NCBI GenBank assembly: GCA_015680685.1
Contig: MNCI01014215.1
Coordinates: 112,513-143,558, forward strand
Direction of reading: 5' to 3'
DNA length: 31,046 nucleotides
From: Gnetum montanum
Taxonomy: Eukaryota > Streptophyta > Gnetopsida > Gnetales > Gnetaceae
The notes under the pieces are model-generated. The model ran no database searches, was not told where the DNA came from, and saw only the letters and a program-made list of their open reading frames with translations. Positions within the stretch are counted from its first letter, which is position 1. Each line of letters begins with the position of its first letter. The translations under genes were made by a program, and so were the position numbers. Shown here piece after piece: positions 1-8,706 of the stretch.

Positions 1-229
1 ATATTGCAGAATTGTGCTCAAATGTTTTTGCAAAATTTTATTTGTTACAAGTAGGTATTATAAGGACCGCGTAGACTAGGCAGTTGAACAAAATAGGAAA
101 TTTTCAACAATTCACAGTACTTGGCAAAGTTGGCTGAATCTCTTTAAAGTAAGTCATTTGTAGTCTACACAACGCAATCGTTACATTTCTCACAACCGCA
201 CGCTGCAACAGCACACACACATACTCACA

Positions 230-452
230 TTAACTACTGAGTTTATTTGGAGGTATCTGGGCCTTGGTGTTGCTAGAGACCAATAGACACCTAAATCCTA
301 TTTGAGGACACTCGTTGGTGGTCGCGTCCCAAACGGTCGCCAACACATATCATCTCAAGATTGTTCCAAAATTTGAGGATCTCCTCCTGTAGCCTAGAGA
401 CCAAGTGATTATCCAAGTTGAATTGAGAATCCTCAATGGGGACCTTCTTCAT
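230..452 (-). pseudogene. Coding-like relic with two overlapping open frames, unrecognised
   Basis: On the minus strand one open frame runs from an ATG at 452 to a TAG at 291 (53 codons, rich in Asp, Glu, Leu and Gln, beginning MKKVPIEDSQFN). A second frame runs from 346 to a TAA at 230 (segments VWDATTNECPQIG and CLLVSSNTKAQIPP). Both have a protein-like composition. One frameshift between about 346 and 360 would join them, so this may be the end of a decayed gene. It lies in the most CpG-rich part of the window and on the same strand as the exon-like blocks at 0.7-3.8 kb, so it could be a terminal exon of that pseudogene. No family was recognised. Strand and coding nature are inferred from composition alone. 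Confidence 0.35.
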
Positions 453-698
453 GGTCTAAGCCTATCAAATGCTAAGGATATTTTTCTGTGATAGCAATGT
501 AGGAAATGTTCAAAGATGGAATAATGAATACATCTCATTTTCCTCTACAACTTGACAATCATCTTGAGATAAATCACCATGACCATGATAAGTGTTTAGT
601 CATTCTTCCACCTCCTCCTTGTGATCCACCACGTTTCTTACCTTTGTAACAAATTTCATGCCATTGCAAGATATGCCAAAGAGATTTCTAAATGTAGA

Positions 699-986
699 TT
701 AATTAATAGCCAAACTAATAAACACATCATAAACATGAAAGATTAAATTCTTAACTCCTTTGTCAAAGGAGTCAATGATATTTACTTTCTCTTCTATAGG
801 CATGGATGGGCTAGGAATCAAAAAAAGGTTGAGCAAACCTACATTGGTAACCTTTTCATAGATCTCTCTAGGTTCTCTACCATCTAGCTGCATTTATGAT
901 GAGTCTACTTTTCCCCACTTAAGGATAATTTTCTCCTCAACATGTTCTTAAATGAACATGACAGTAGTAGATTTCTATGTAGGCTC
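699..986 (-). pseudogene. Decayed coding block, possible exon of the 0.2-3.8 kb pseudogene
   Basis: A single minus-strand frame of 96 codons is interrupted by only a few stops (TAG near 975, TAA near 954 and TAA at 896-894) and ends in TAA at 699. The last 64 codons are uninterrupted and contain charged, helical-looking sequence (REPREIYEKV, then PSPSMPIEEKV). All internal stops could derive from Gln, Arg or Trp codons by one transition. The block lies downstream, in transcription order, of the exon ending at 1240, separated by about 250 A-rich bases that begin with a good GTGAGT donor. The phase does not match cleanly, so the exon assignment is tentative. No homolog was recognised. Confidence 0.4.
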
Positions 987-1239
987 TATGATACAACATG
1001 GATAGCTAGTTAGCCTTCAAGCATGAGCACATCACCTAGGGCCAAAAATAAAAAATAATAAAAATATATAAAATCAAAAAATTAAGTACATAAAAAACAT
1101 AACTAAAATTTAAAATTAAATTTATAGCCAAAAATAATTAAACCATTGAAGCCTAAGAAACCAAAAAAAATGACATAACTAGAAAGTGTTCACATCAATA
1201 GCCAAAAAAATTAAACATAAATTTGTTTAAGTTACTCAC

Positions 1240-1505
1240 TTAGTTTAGGTAATGCTAGGACCCTCAAGGTCACAAGTGCATAAGTACCTAAGTCTAGAAT
1301 TCTCCACCAGGCATGAGTAGTTCCATTGGCCAAACACTTGTGGTAGGCATAAGAGTAGTGCAATGTGTATCTACCAAAATCATCCTTTAACTGCTCCAAC
1401 ACTATCAACCTTGTGGATGTGCCTTGACCAAAAACCTCCAAGGTAGTATGTGTAAAGGGTAGGACTTGGTCATTCTTGATCACTCCATTGTTATCTAAAC
1501 TATAC
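1240..1505 (-). pseudogene. Putative exon following the HAD-phosphatase exon
   Basis: The minus-strand open frame is uninterrupted for 88 codons. It starts just after a splice-acceptor-like TTGTAG (AG at 1507-1506) and ends at a near-consensus donor, GTGAGT at 1239-1234. If joined in phase to the preceding exon (ending 1576), the reading passes from CLKA straight into YSLDNNGV without a stop. The protein has no motif I can name; it contains segments such as QVLPFTHTTLEVFG and ANGTTHAWWRIL. Position suggests the region after the HAD core of an FCP1-like protein, which varies among plant members. Lack of stops over 266 bases in AT-rich DNA supports former coding use. Confidence 0.45.
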
Positions 1506-1575
1506 CTACAACACATAACTCATTATAGCCAAGTAGCCTAATGAAAATAATAAATTAAGACCAAATGTCACTTAT
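1506..1575 (-). other. Putative 70 nt intron with a mutated donor
   Basis: Between the two minus-strand exon-like blocks is an AT-rich 70-base gap ending TTGTAG. Its first bases read ATAAGT, preceded by GC. A single G-to-A change at a CpG (GCGTAAGT to GCATAAGT) would explain the loss of a canonical GT donor and would also restore matching phase between the exons. The length is typical of short plant introns. The original GT is inferred; the AG acceptor and phase match are directly visible. Confidence 0.4.
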
Positions 1576-2056
1576 GCTTTCAAGCAATAGGGAGTGCTAG
1601 GAGGATTTTGAAATAAGGTGTTGACATGGTGACCTATCATCAATGTGTTGTTAGTGTTGTACTGAGCAAACTCTAGCATGTCCAAAATATGATATAGCTT
1701 ATGCATTCCTAGAGTGTACATGCTATCATAATGATCACCCTTCACACAAGTATCAGGGTCATCTAGGATAAACTTAGTGATGAGACTAGTAGACTGGGGT
1801 ATCAAGGTCTCCACGATAATGGTTGCAGTATTTGAGGCCATGTATGATCATAAGATCACACTAAAATGATTACGCAAGAAGGCTAGGAACTCTTTGGTCC
1901 TGTGTCTAAACCAAAGGAAGCTATGATCTAGGACCATATCAATAGGCAAACTATTGGATCCTATAGTTCTGATATACCACAGAAGTCCAACAAGCTCAAT
2001 GATCACCAAGATGGATTTCAAGAAGGCCCCACACAACCAAAGATAACCATTACAAC
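1576..2056 (-). pseudogene. FCP1/SCP-like HAD phosphatase domain, degenerate exon
   Basis: On the minus strand one frame of about 160 codons is broken by a single TGA (1850-1848), exactly where FCP1-like proteins have the Trp of a V-x-L/I-W-S segment; TGG to TGA explains it. Landmarks follow the order of the NIF/FCP1 homology domain. They are a hydrophobic strand ending ELVGLL (motif I position, family D-L-D/N), HRTKEFLAFLRNHFSV (family R-P-x-x-x-E-F-L), DPDTC (family cysteine-containing segment), and NTLMIGHHVNTLFQNPPST (family ...I-D-D-S-P...L-x-N-P-P). The motif I aspartate is Glu and the motif III Asp pair is Gly-His, so a phosphoserine phosphatase activity is not expected even without the stop. 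The acceptor AG is at 2058-2057. Family members act on proteins such as the RNA polymerase II tail; no substrate can be inferred here. Confidence 0.6.
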
Positions 2057-3337
2057 CTTGCATGACTTTAAAAAAAATTCAATAATTAATAAATAAGGTG
2101 ACAATAATGATGTCAATGTTCTTGCATAAAGTCCAACAACTAAATTCACACATGACAACCATTATAACACAAAACAAAATCTAATTGAAAATTAAGTAAA
2201 AACCAAGTAGCTTGTTAACACTAATGGTAATATCATGGTAGAAATATACATAAAAAATTTCAAAAAATTTTATGTAAAAAATTAAAATTATGAGAATAAT
2301 CCTATATCAAATTTTAACCCATAACAATAGTTATAAAAATTTCAACTCAAATTTGATGACATTTTGATGAGAAATCCTAGTTTACAAAACAGTTGTAGGA
2401 AAACTTTGGGAAAGTTAAATAAAAAATTTTAAAAAATTCAAAAGGTTATTGAAAATAAACATAAAACATATGAATAAACATTAAAATCCCAAAACACTAA
2501 CAATAAAATCTAGAAAGTGTACCAACATTGCCTATACAGCATATGACACCTGTAGTCTCAACAGTTAAAACCACAACTATACAAGGTAGTTCATACCAAA
2601 AAGAAAATGATAAAATTTTACTAAACAATTTTTTCTAAGTTAAATAATTATAAAAATAAGTAATTTAACATAAAATACATCCCAAAATTGACACATTAAA
2701 CTTATAAAAATTAAAACAACAACCAAATGCCACTTTTAAATTTTTTAGAAAATTCTAGTTTATAGTGAAACAACTACAATAAAACCCTTGGGAAAATTAT
2801 GAAAAAATATTGTAAAATTACAAAAATAACATAAAATAATTCTACATGATGATAATGATCTCCAAGAGGCTAGATAATTGATAGAAAAATTTATTGCTGG
2901 TGTCAACGCTGCTAGTCACAAAGGGGTAAAATAATAAAAACCAAACAAATCACCATGCACTAGTCTATAGAAAAATTCATAAAAAATTAATCTTAGGTTA
3001 TAAATTAGTTATTAAACCACTAATTCAACTATTAAAAAACTTATAACAAAACTATGACCCTAGAAACCAAAAATTCCATACCATTTTCTTGTAAATAATT
3101 GAAAAGTGACATTGCTTTTTAGTGAAAAACAGTTAAAACACATAGAGTAGGCTAGATAAGGAATTAAAAAATTTTCACAGGAGGGCCATAGGTTCAAAAT
3201 AACAACATGTACATATCAATATAAACTAGACACAATATCTAAACCTCACAACTAAAAATCTTCTTAACACACATGACCTGTATACCACAAAATGCCTACA
3301 AAACTAGCAAAAACAAAAAATAGCTAGAGAAGGGTAC
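2057..3337. other. A-rich non-coding stretch, possible long intron
   Basis: Very A-rich sequence with runs of AAAAATTT and no credible open frame on either strand. It lies between two minus-strand exon-like blocks, with a GTACCC donor-like site at its right edge (GT at 3337-3336) and a T-rich tract followed by an AG just before 2056. An intron is the simplest reading, although the phases of the two flanking blocks do not match exactly. Nothing else is seen in it. Confidence 0.3.
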
Positions 3338-3826
3338 CTGGCTATCATGATAGATGAACCTTATATAATGAATGGACTAGGTAGGTAATAGATCCCTATA
3401 GTAAAAATTTCTTCCTCCTCTAGGGCTAGGTTCTTTCATGCTTAACCTCATCTCTTTGACATCTTGAATGAATAACACAAAAACATTCAAATCCTTTGCA
3501 CCTCCTACAACTATGCTACCTCTACAATGGAAGTTAACAAAGATATGGTGAGGATTGATGAGATGTGTATCAAGAATAGTTGAGAAACCTCAATACCAAG
3601 TGTTTCTTATGAAAACTAGGTTAGGAAGAGTGATTTGCCTAAAATTTTCAAAGAAAAAGCCTTCCAATAGTTATGCATTGGTATCATAAATCTCCCATGC
3701 CCACAACTCCCACATAGCTCCATGTTCACATATGGAAAATAGAAACTTCATTTGGTTAGTGGTAACATTAATGCCTAATAACAAGTTAAAATTTAGTGGG
3801 GGCCCACTAGGTACCTCCCAATTGAA
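3338..3826 (-). pseudogene. Decayed coding block, likely upstream exon, unrecognised
   Basis: The minus strand carries one frame of 163 codons with three stops, two TAA/TGA in the middle and one TAG near the end, at places where Gln, Trp or Arg codons are one step away. The left border in transcription order is a good acceptor (T-rich tract then TTAG, AG at 3828-3827). The right border is CAG followed by GTACCC. Protein features include EHGAMWELWAWEIYDTNA, a FHCRGSIVVGGAKDLNVF stretch, and a basic tail with SPRGGRNF. Such a long, mostly open frame in AT-rich DNA is unlikely by chance. It sits on the same strand and just upstream of the HAD exon, so it may encode an N-terminal part of that dead gene. 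I do not recognise the family. Confidence 0.45.
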
Positions 3827-3929
3827 CTAATAAAAATCTGAATACAATGGGGTTTATACATTCTAATAAATAATATGTTGGGATTAATCTCCAAATAAAG
3901 ATTGGAATGTAATTTAAGAATCAACGATG

Positions 3930-5790
3930 ATCAAGATGCTTCCCCTAGCCACCAATCCTTAAGCCATTAAAACCAATAAAGCCTTATACCAAACTAGAAA
4001 CCTAAAAATTAATATCAGAGGATCCCAAGCACCAAAGGTTATCAAAACTCAAACTAAAATAGGACATTTTTGGAAAAATACATTGGACATGGGAAAAATT
4101 CTACTAGCCAACATATGTTTATAAGATATGGAGAGATTAACATCAACCAAACCTCTGATCAACCTCAAAATGACCACATATAGCCTTAAACCCTAGCTAG
4201 AGCCTTTGATGGCTCTAGAACCTCCTAGAACCTATCAAAAGCAAGTCAAAATCCATAATTATTAAAAATATATGTTGGAGGTCTACAAAAATATGCTAGC
4301 CAACATATCATTTTGAAGATTGACCAACAAATGAATCAATGAAGCATCAAAAAACCTTTAAAGTGGCAAACCCTAGCCTCCATTCCTCCCTAGAGCCTCC
4401 AATGACTTTGGAAAGCCAAATAACAAGTCATAAATAGGTTTACCCTAGTGAAAAAAAAGGATACACTAGAAGACCTCAAAAATATGTTGGCCAACATATC
4501 CTTCTAGAGATTAACCATGAAATGAATCAATAAAGCCTCCAGTAGCCTTCAAAATTGCAAGTCCTAGCCTTTAGACCTTCTCAAAGCCTCCAATGACCCT
4601 AGAAATCCAAAAAAAAAAAAATTATAGAAACTTAAAATATATGCTAGAAGAAAATAAAACTATGCTAACCAATGTATCATTTACCTAAAATCCCAATAAC
4701 AAGCCATCAACATGTCAAATTAACCTCCAAATGCATCAATCCAACCCTAGAACCCTATCAAAGTCTTTAATAGCTACCAAACCTTGAAAACTAAGTCGAA
4801 AATGATCAAAATTAATCATTTTCTACAAAACTACACTAGAGGTACCCAAAACTATGCTAGCCAATGTATCTTTGAAAAAAGTAGCAAAATCAAGGTTCCA
4901 ATGACCTTCGCAGTCAACAATTTTGAGCATGGACCATAGCCATGGACAATAGTAGCTCCAAGAACCCAAAAACTTAGTTAATTGATCTTCTAGGCTATCC
5001 AGAAATTAAGATTTCTATAAAACTATGCTAAAGGAGATCAAAACTACATTGGCTAGTGTAGGTTTTGTTTATAGGGTAGTTTTGATAGCCTATACACACT
5101 CCAAATGACTTGAAATTTGACTAGGAAATCCTAGAAAAGGCTAGAACCTTGAATATTAAAACCACCTATCATTTGACCTTGATTCAAGCATGAAAATTTC
5201 AATTTCCATCAAATATAGATTGGAGCCATGCAAAAATATGTTTTCTAGCTTATCTTTCATGTCTTGGGCATCACAACCTTGACACCCCTGTGCTACCCTG
5301 GAAGGTTGCTGGAGCAAACACTCCAAGCTTGAAGCATCATAAAGTAATTTTTTAGATAAATCTATACTAGATCCATTGAAAAATATCCTAGGTAGCATAG
5401 TTTTTAACTCTAAACAATATTCAAGGCATTCAAGCGGTCTAATCAACATCAAAGTTGACCAATTTCCATTCCCAATCCATTGCATTGTCAATTCAGGCTA
5501 CCAAGGCTCCAAAACTAATCCTAATAAATCATAGAATTTACATTTTGGCAAAAGATATGCTAGAGACTACCAAAAATACACTAGCCAACATATCTTTTGT
5601 ATCTTTTAGCGTATCTTTTCAAAAGGGCCTCATGACCTTCAAACAAGCTCAAAATGACCTTCCCAAGTAATCAATCTCTCCCATCAATGTTGTAGCCTTC
5701 CACCATGGCTCACTAAGGCCTAAAACTAGTAAAATATGATCATGATTAACCAAGATTAACAATGTTTTACCATATGTTTTCTAGCTTAAC
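3930..5790. repeat. Diverged tandem array, ~192 bp period, about ten units
   Basis: A landmark related to CTAGCCAACATATC recurs at about 4104, 4296, 4487, 4665, 4857, 5049, 5240, 5388, 5581 and 5781. Most spacings are 191-193 bases; the exceptions are 178, about 148 and 200. Other parts of the unit also recur in register: an ACTATGCTAGAGG-like segment just before the landmark, and CCTAGAACCTCC / AGCCTCCAATGACC segments about 80-120 bases after it. Units are heavily diverged. The length is near that of plant satellites, but the array is short. Scattered open frames inside it (for example 5491-5156 on the minus strand) arise from the repeat and are not annotated as genes. Confidence 0.75.
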
Positions 5791-5819
5791 TAGTCTGGCC
5801 TTGTTCCTTGTGTTTTGGC

Positions 5820-6270
5820 TTGATTTAACCTTATTATAAATTATTTTCTTTCATTGTCATATCATGTGGTTTCATTTGGCTTAATTTTCATTATTTTCTC
5901 GTCATTTGACTTTACTCTACCAAATTTTTCTACCATTTGGCATCATTTGAAGCTTAGTTTCCTTTTTTTGACATTAGAGGATGTCATTTGACATTAGTAT
6001 GACCTTTGTCAGCCTTACTCGACATCATTTGATGGGACTTGACTATCATTTGGCCTCATTTGTTATCATTTGTGTCTTATTTAGCTTCATTCCATGTTAT
6101 TTGACCTTTGGATTATCTTATTCACCTTATCTTTTCTCTTATGACCTTTGTCAACCATGTTTTAACCTAGTTTGACATCATTGGATGGGGTTTAAGCATC
6201 ATTTGACCTTCATTTGATCTCATTCAACCATCATTTGGCCCTCAGTTGAACTTATTTTATATCATTTAGT
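5820..6270. repeat. Degenerate TCATTTGxCCTT-type simple repeat
   Basis: The words TCATTTG, ATCATTTG and TTTGACCTT recur dozens of times in direct orientation, with irregular spacing of roughly 10-40 bases. The tract begins directly after the ~192 bp array. It reads as an old short-unit tandem repeat that has accumulated substitutions and indels. Short plus-strand open frames in it are products of the low-complexity sequence, not genes. Confidence 0.6.
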
Positions 6271-6492
6271 GTTTGTTTCACCCTATTTTCTTTAACCTAC
6301 CCCTTGAATCCCTTATTGACTTAGCTTTGACCTTGTTTAGCTATCGATGCAATGTGTTTTTGACTCATTTATACATTATTACTAAAGCATTTTACATTAT
6401 TTTGGCATTATTTTCTCATTTTATCACACATGTACCAGTTAATGTGCTTATGGTTGATGTCCAAGAATATAAGTATGGACACCTAGAAGCAA

Positions 6493-6995
6493 TTTAGTTT
6501 TCCTTTGAGCTTGAGTAGGCCTCATGATGATGTTGAATGATTCATTGACATTGAATGCTTAGATCTTGAGTGTGAGGGCCCAGTCAACCACATAGCCTAG
6601 ATAAAGAAACCTCTCAAATGTCCTAAACACCTAGTTAAAATCCTTGATCTTGAGACTAGAAACATTACCAAAGACTCTCTAGTTAAGGTTCCTATCATGA
6701 CACATAATGGTGAGGAGAAAAATTAGAAACTGAGTTCCTAACTAGAACCTCAGCAAGATTAAGACATCACCATGATCCTCCAAGACAACATTAAAGCCTA
6801 TCCCACTCACCAAAGCCTATGGAAATGAAGCCTTCAAAGTGGTTGACATGGATTGAAATGAATTGGACAACATCGTCAACCATTTCTATCTTAAGCCTTA
6901 TTTCATCTAACATGATCTTCTTTGTAGGTACAAATCAACACTTGACATTGATGGCCTTTACAACTTATAGCAAGCAAGCCTACCTAACCTCTTTA
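6493..6995 (+). pseudogene. Decayed coding relic, unrecognised
   Basis: The plus strand reads as protein-like sequence with scattered stops. From 6493 to about 6810 one frame contains DIECLDLECEGPVNHIA and KILDLETRNITKDSLV; from 6815 to 6990 a second frame contains EAFKVVDMD and NELDNIVNHFYLKPYF. A frameshift near 6810 would join them. There are about eight stops over 165 codons, mostly TAG or TAA where Gln or Glu codons would be one change away. Composition (many Asp, Glu, Lys, Leu) differs from the T-rich repeat before it. No family was recognised. It may be part of a dead retroelement or a gene fragment. Confidence 0.35.
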
Positions 6996-6999
6996 TCTC

Positions 7000-8060
7000 T
7001 CTATCTTTCTCTATCTTGCACAATAAATAGACTGCAAGTTTTGTAAATTTGATGCACATCACACAAATCTCTTTATTTTTTAATGATAGTGATCTATGGT
7101 GGCCTAGTTTGCTAGTTGTCTCATGTAGCCCTATATATCGTTTTGTAATGACATGTTTTCTTTTTCTTATTTTCTTATTCTCTTATAGTTGTGCTTGCAA
7201 GATGAATCTTGAATTCATTACAAAGGTGAAACTCATCACATAAGTAAGTTACCATGTAAGCTTGATTTGTAAGATTTTCTTGGCTTGTCCTAATGTACCA
7301 AGAGTGCTTATTGCACATCACTTCCATTACCCTTCTTGAGTGACAATCCCATAGCCTAATTATGACCTTCCTTACTATAAATAATATTGATGACCTATGT
7401 TTGACATCCATGCATAATGGCCATGTGACATGTCCTTTGTCATGCTTCACCATTAAGCTCATTGGATGTAACACATCTCATTTCATGAGAAAAGAAAATT
7501 GAATTTGGCCTTGGAAACAAAGCTCAATGAAGGTTTTACCCCACAAAAAAAATTAGGGAAGCAAGTTTCCAAGAAATTTGAAAGTAATGAAGCCAAAAAG
7601 ATAGATCAATAGTTCTGAACAAACAAAGAAGAAGCCTAATGAAAAAAAAAGCCTTGGAGTGGAGTGTTGGTTCCTCAAAAATATTATCAAGTAATTGACA
7701 CTTTAAAACATGAAGTGTGAAGACTACATTGATTAGTCAACATGTCATTGCCATACCATAACCATGAAGTCAACATTTGAAATTCATTGTTAACCCATGT
7801 AACCATTCCCTTATAAGAAAATATAGTATTTACTCTATATCATCTCACCATAACCTTATGTCATCATCATAAGCACTCTTTAGCATGGTTTGATAGCTAT
7901 GGAATCAAGTGTAGAAAGGACTTGTAGTGATGCTTTACACTCTTTGTCAATGTCTCTTAGGTTAATCCTCAAAACTTCAACAAAGAGTGACCAATGAAAC
8001 ACCACTAATAAAATCCATGTTACAACTCGTAACCTTCACCATTAAACTTGAGGTTGGATT
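7000..8060. other. No recognisable feature
   Basis: AT-rich sequence without a supported gene, repeat or RNA. Short open frames on both strands (for example 7474-7175 minus, 99 codons) show no recognisable motif, and I could not support them. Confidence 0.3.
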
Positions 8061-8690
8061 TTATTGAAAAATATAAGTTTTGCAGTTCATAGGCTACAAT
8101 CTTGCATATTCTAACTTTTTGAGGCTAAAAAAATGCCTCATAAGCTATTATAGCCTCACTTACTAAGTGGAAAAAGTTATGTAATGTGTATTTTTGGGCT
8201 TGGGAAGGCTAAAATTACCTTTGGAACTACCAAATTTTGGTTTTTCATGGGTTTTATGTTGGTCAAAACAAAAGATACGTTAGAACCACCTATAGCCAAC
8301 GTAGCAATTGTTGGACTTTAATTTTCATAGTAAGGATAGTGTAATTTTTATGGAACCTAGCATAGCTTTTCAAGGCCAATGTAGTTTTGGTGAAGGCAAC
8401 ATAGTTTTCAAGGACAACTTACTTGTCATAGTGCTTAGCATATTTTTGTTGCCCCTTTTCATCAAACTTAACATAAATGGAAAAATATGCTAGAATGGAT
8501 GGCCTACCACACATGCAAATTACATCAATTTGTCAACAATCATGGTAGAAATTTGTAGCTCCAAATTAGTAGTCATATGGCCTATAAAAACTAAACTTGA
8601 ACACATTGAATAGGCTCTTTAGCTCTTCAACTTTTTTGGCATTTTAACCTTTTGGCACTTTTCAAAATTTTTGCAACTTTGTAATCAACT
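8060..8690 (+). mobile_element. Possible LTR fragment with TATA box
   Basis: A TATAAAAA box at 8583-8590 is followed about 100 bases later by a sequence resembling the primer site of many plant retrotransposons (AGTATCAGAGACTCTT, compare the initiator-Met-tRNA type TGGTATCAGAG...). That arrangement of U3 with TATA, short R-U5, then primer site is what an LTR right edge looks like. The upstream part holds copies of a GCTAGxxCCACC...AGCCAACGTAGC segment similar to the landmark of the 3.93-5.79 kb array. No second LTR and no coding region for this element were identified, so this is a weak call. Confidence 0.3.
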
Positions 8691-8706
8691 AAGTATCAGA
8701 GACTCT
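8691..8706 (+). promoter_or_regulatory. Primer-binding-site-like sequence (initiator Met type)
   Basis: AGTATCAGAGACTCTT resembles the TGGTATCAGAGC site used by many plant LTR elements, with mismatches at the first bases and after the core. It lies at the end of the putative LTR at 8060-8690 in the correct orientation. A chance match in AT-rich DNA cannot be excluded. Confidence 0.3.

Noticed and set aside
326-350. Minus-strand TTGGCGACCGTTTGGGACG resembling a retrotransposon primer-binding site
   Set aside because: It falls inside two overlapping open coding-like frames and no LTR edge or gag was seen next to it; only a loose match.
5156-5491. 111-codon minus-strand open frame
   Set aside because: It lies within the diverged 192 bp array and is not kept in neighbouring units, so it is probably chance.
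7175-7474. 99-codon minus-strand open frame
   Set aside because: Composition is unremarkable, no family motif is visible and there is no supporting context.
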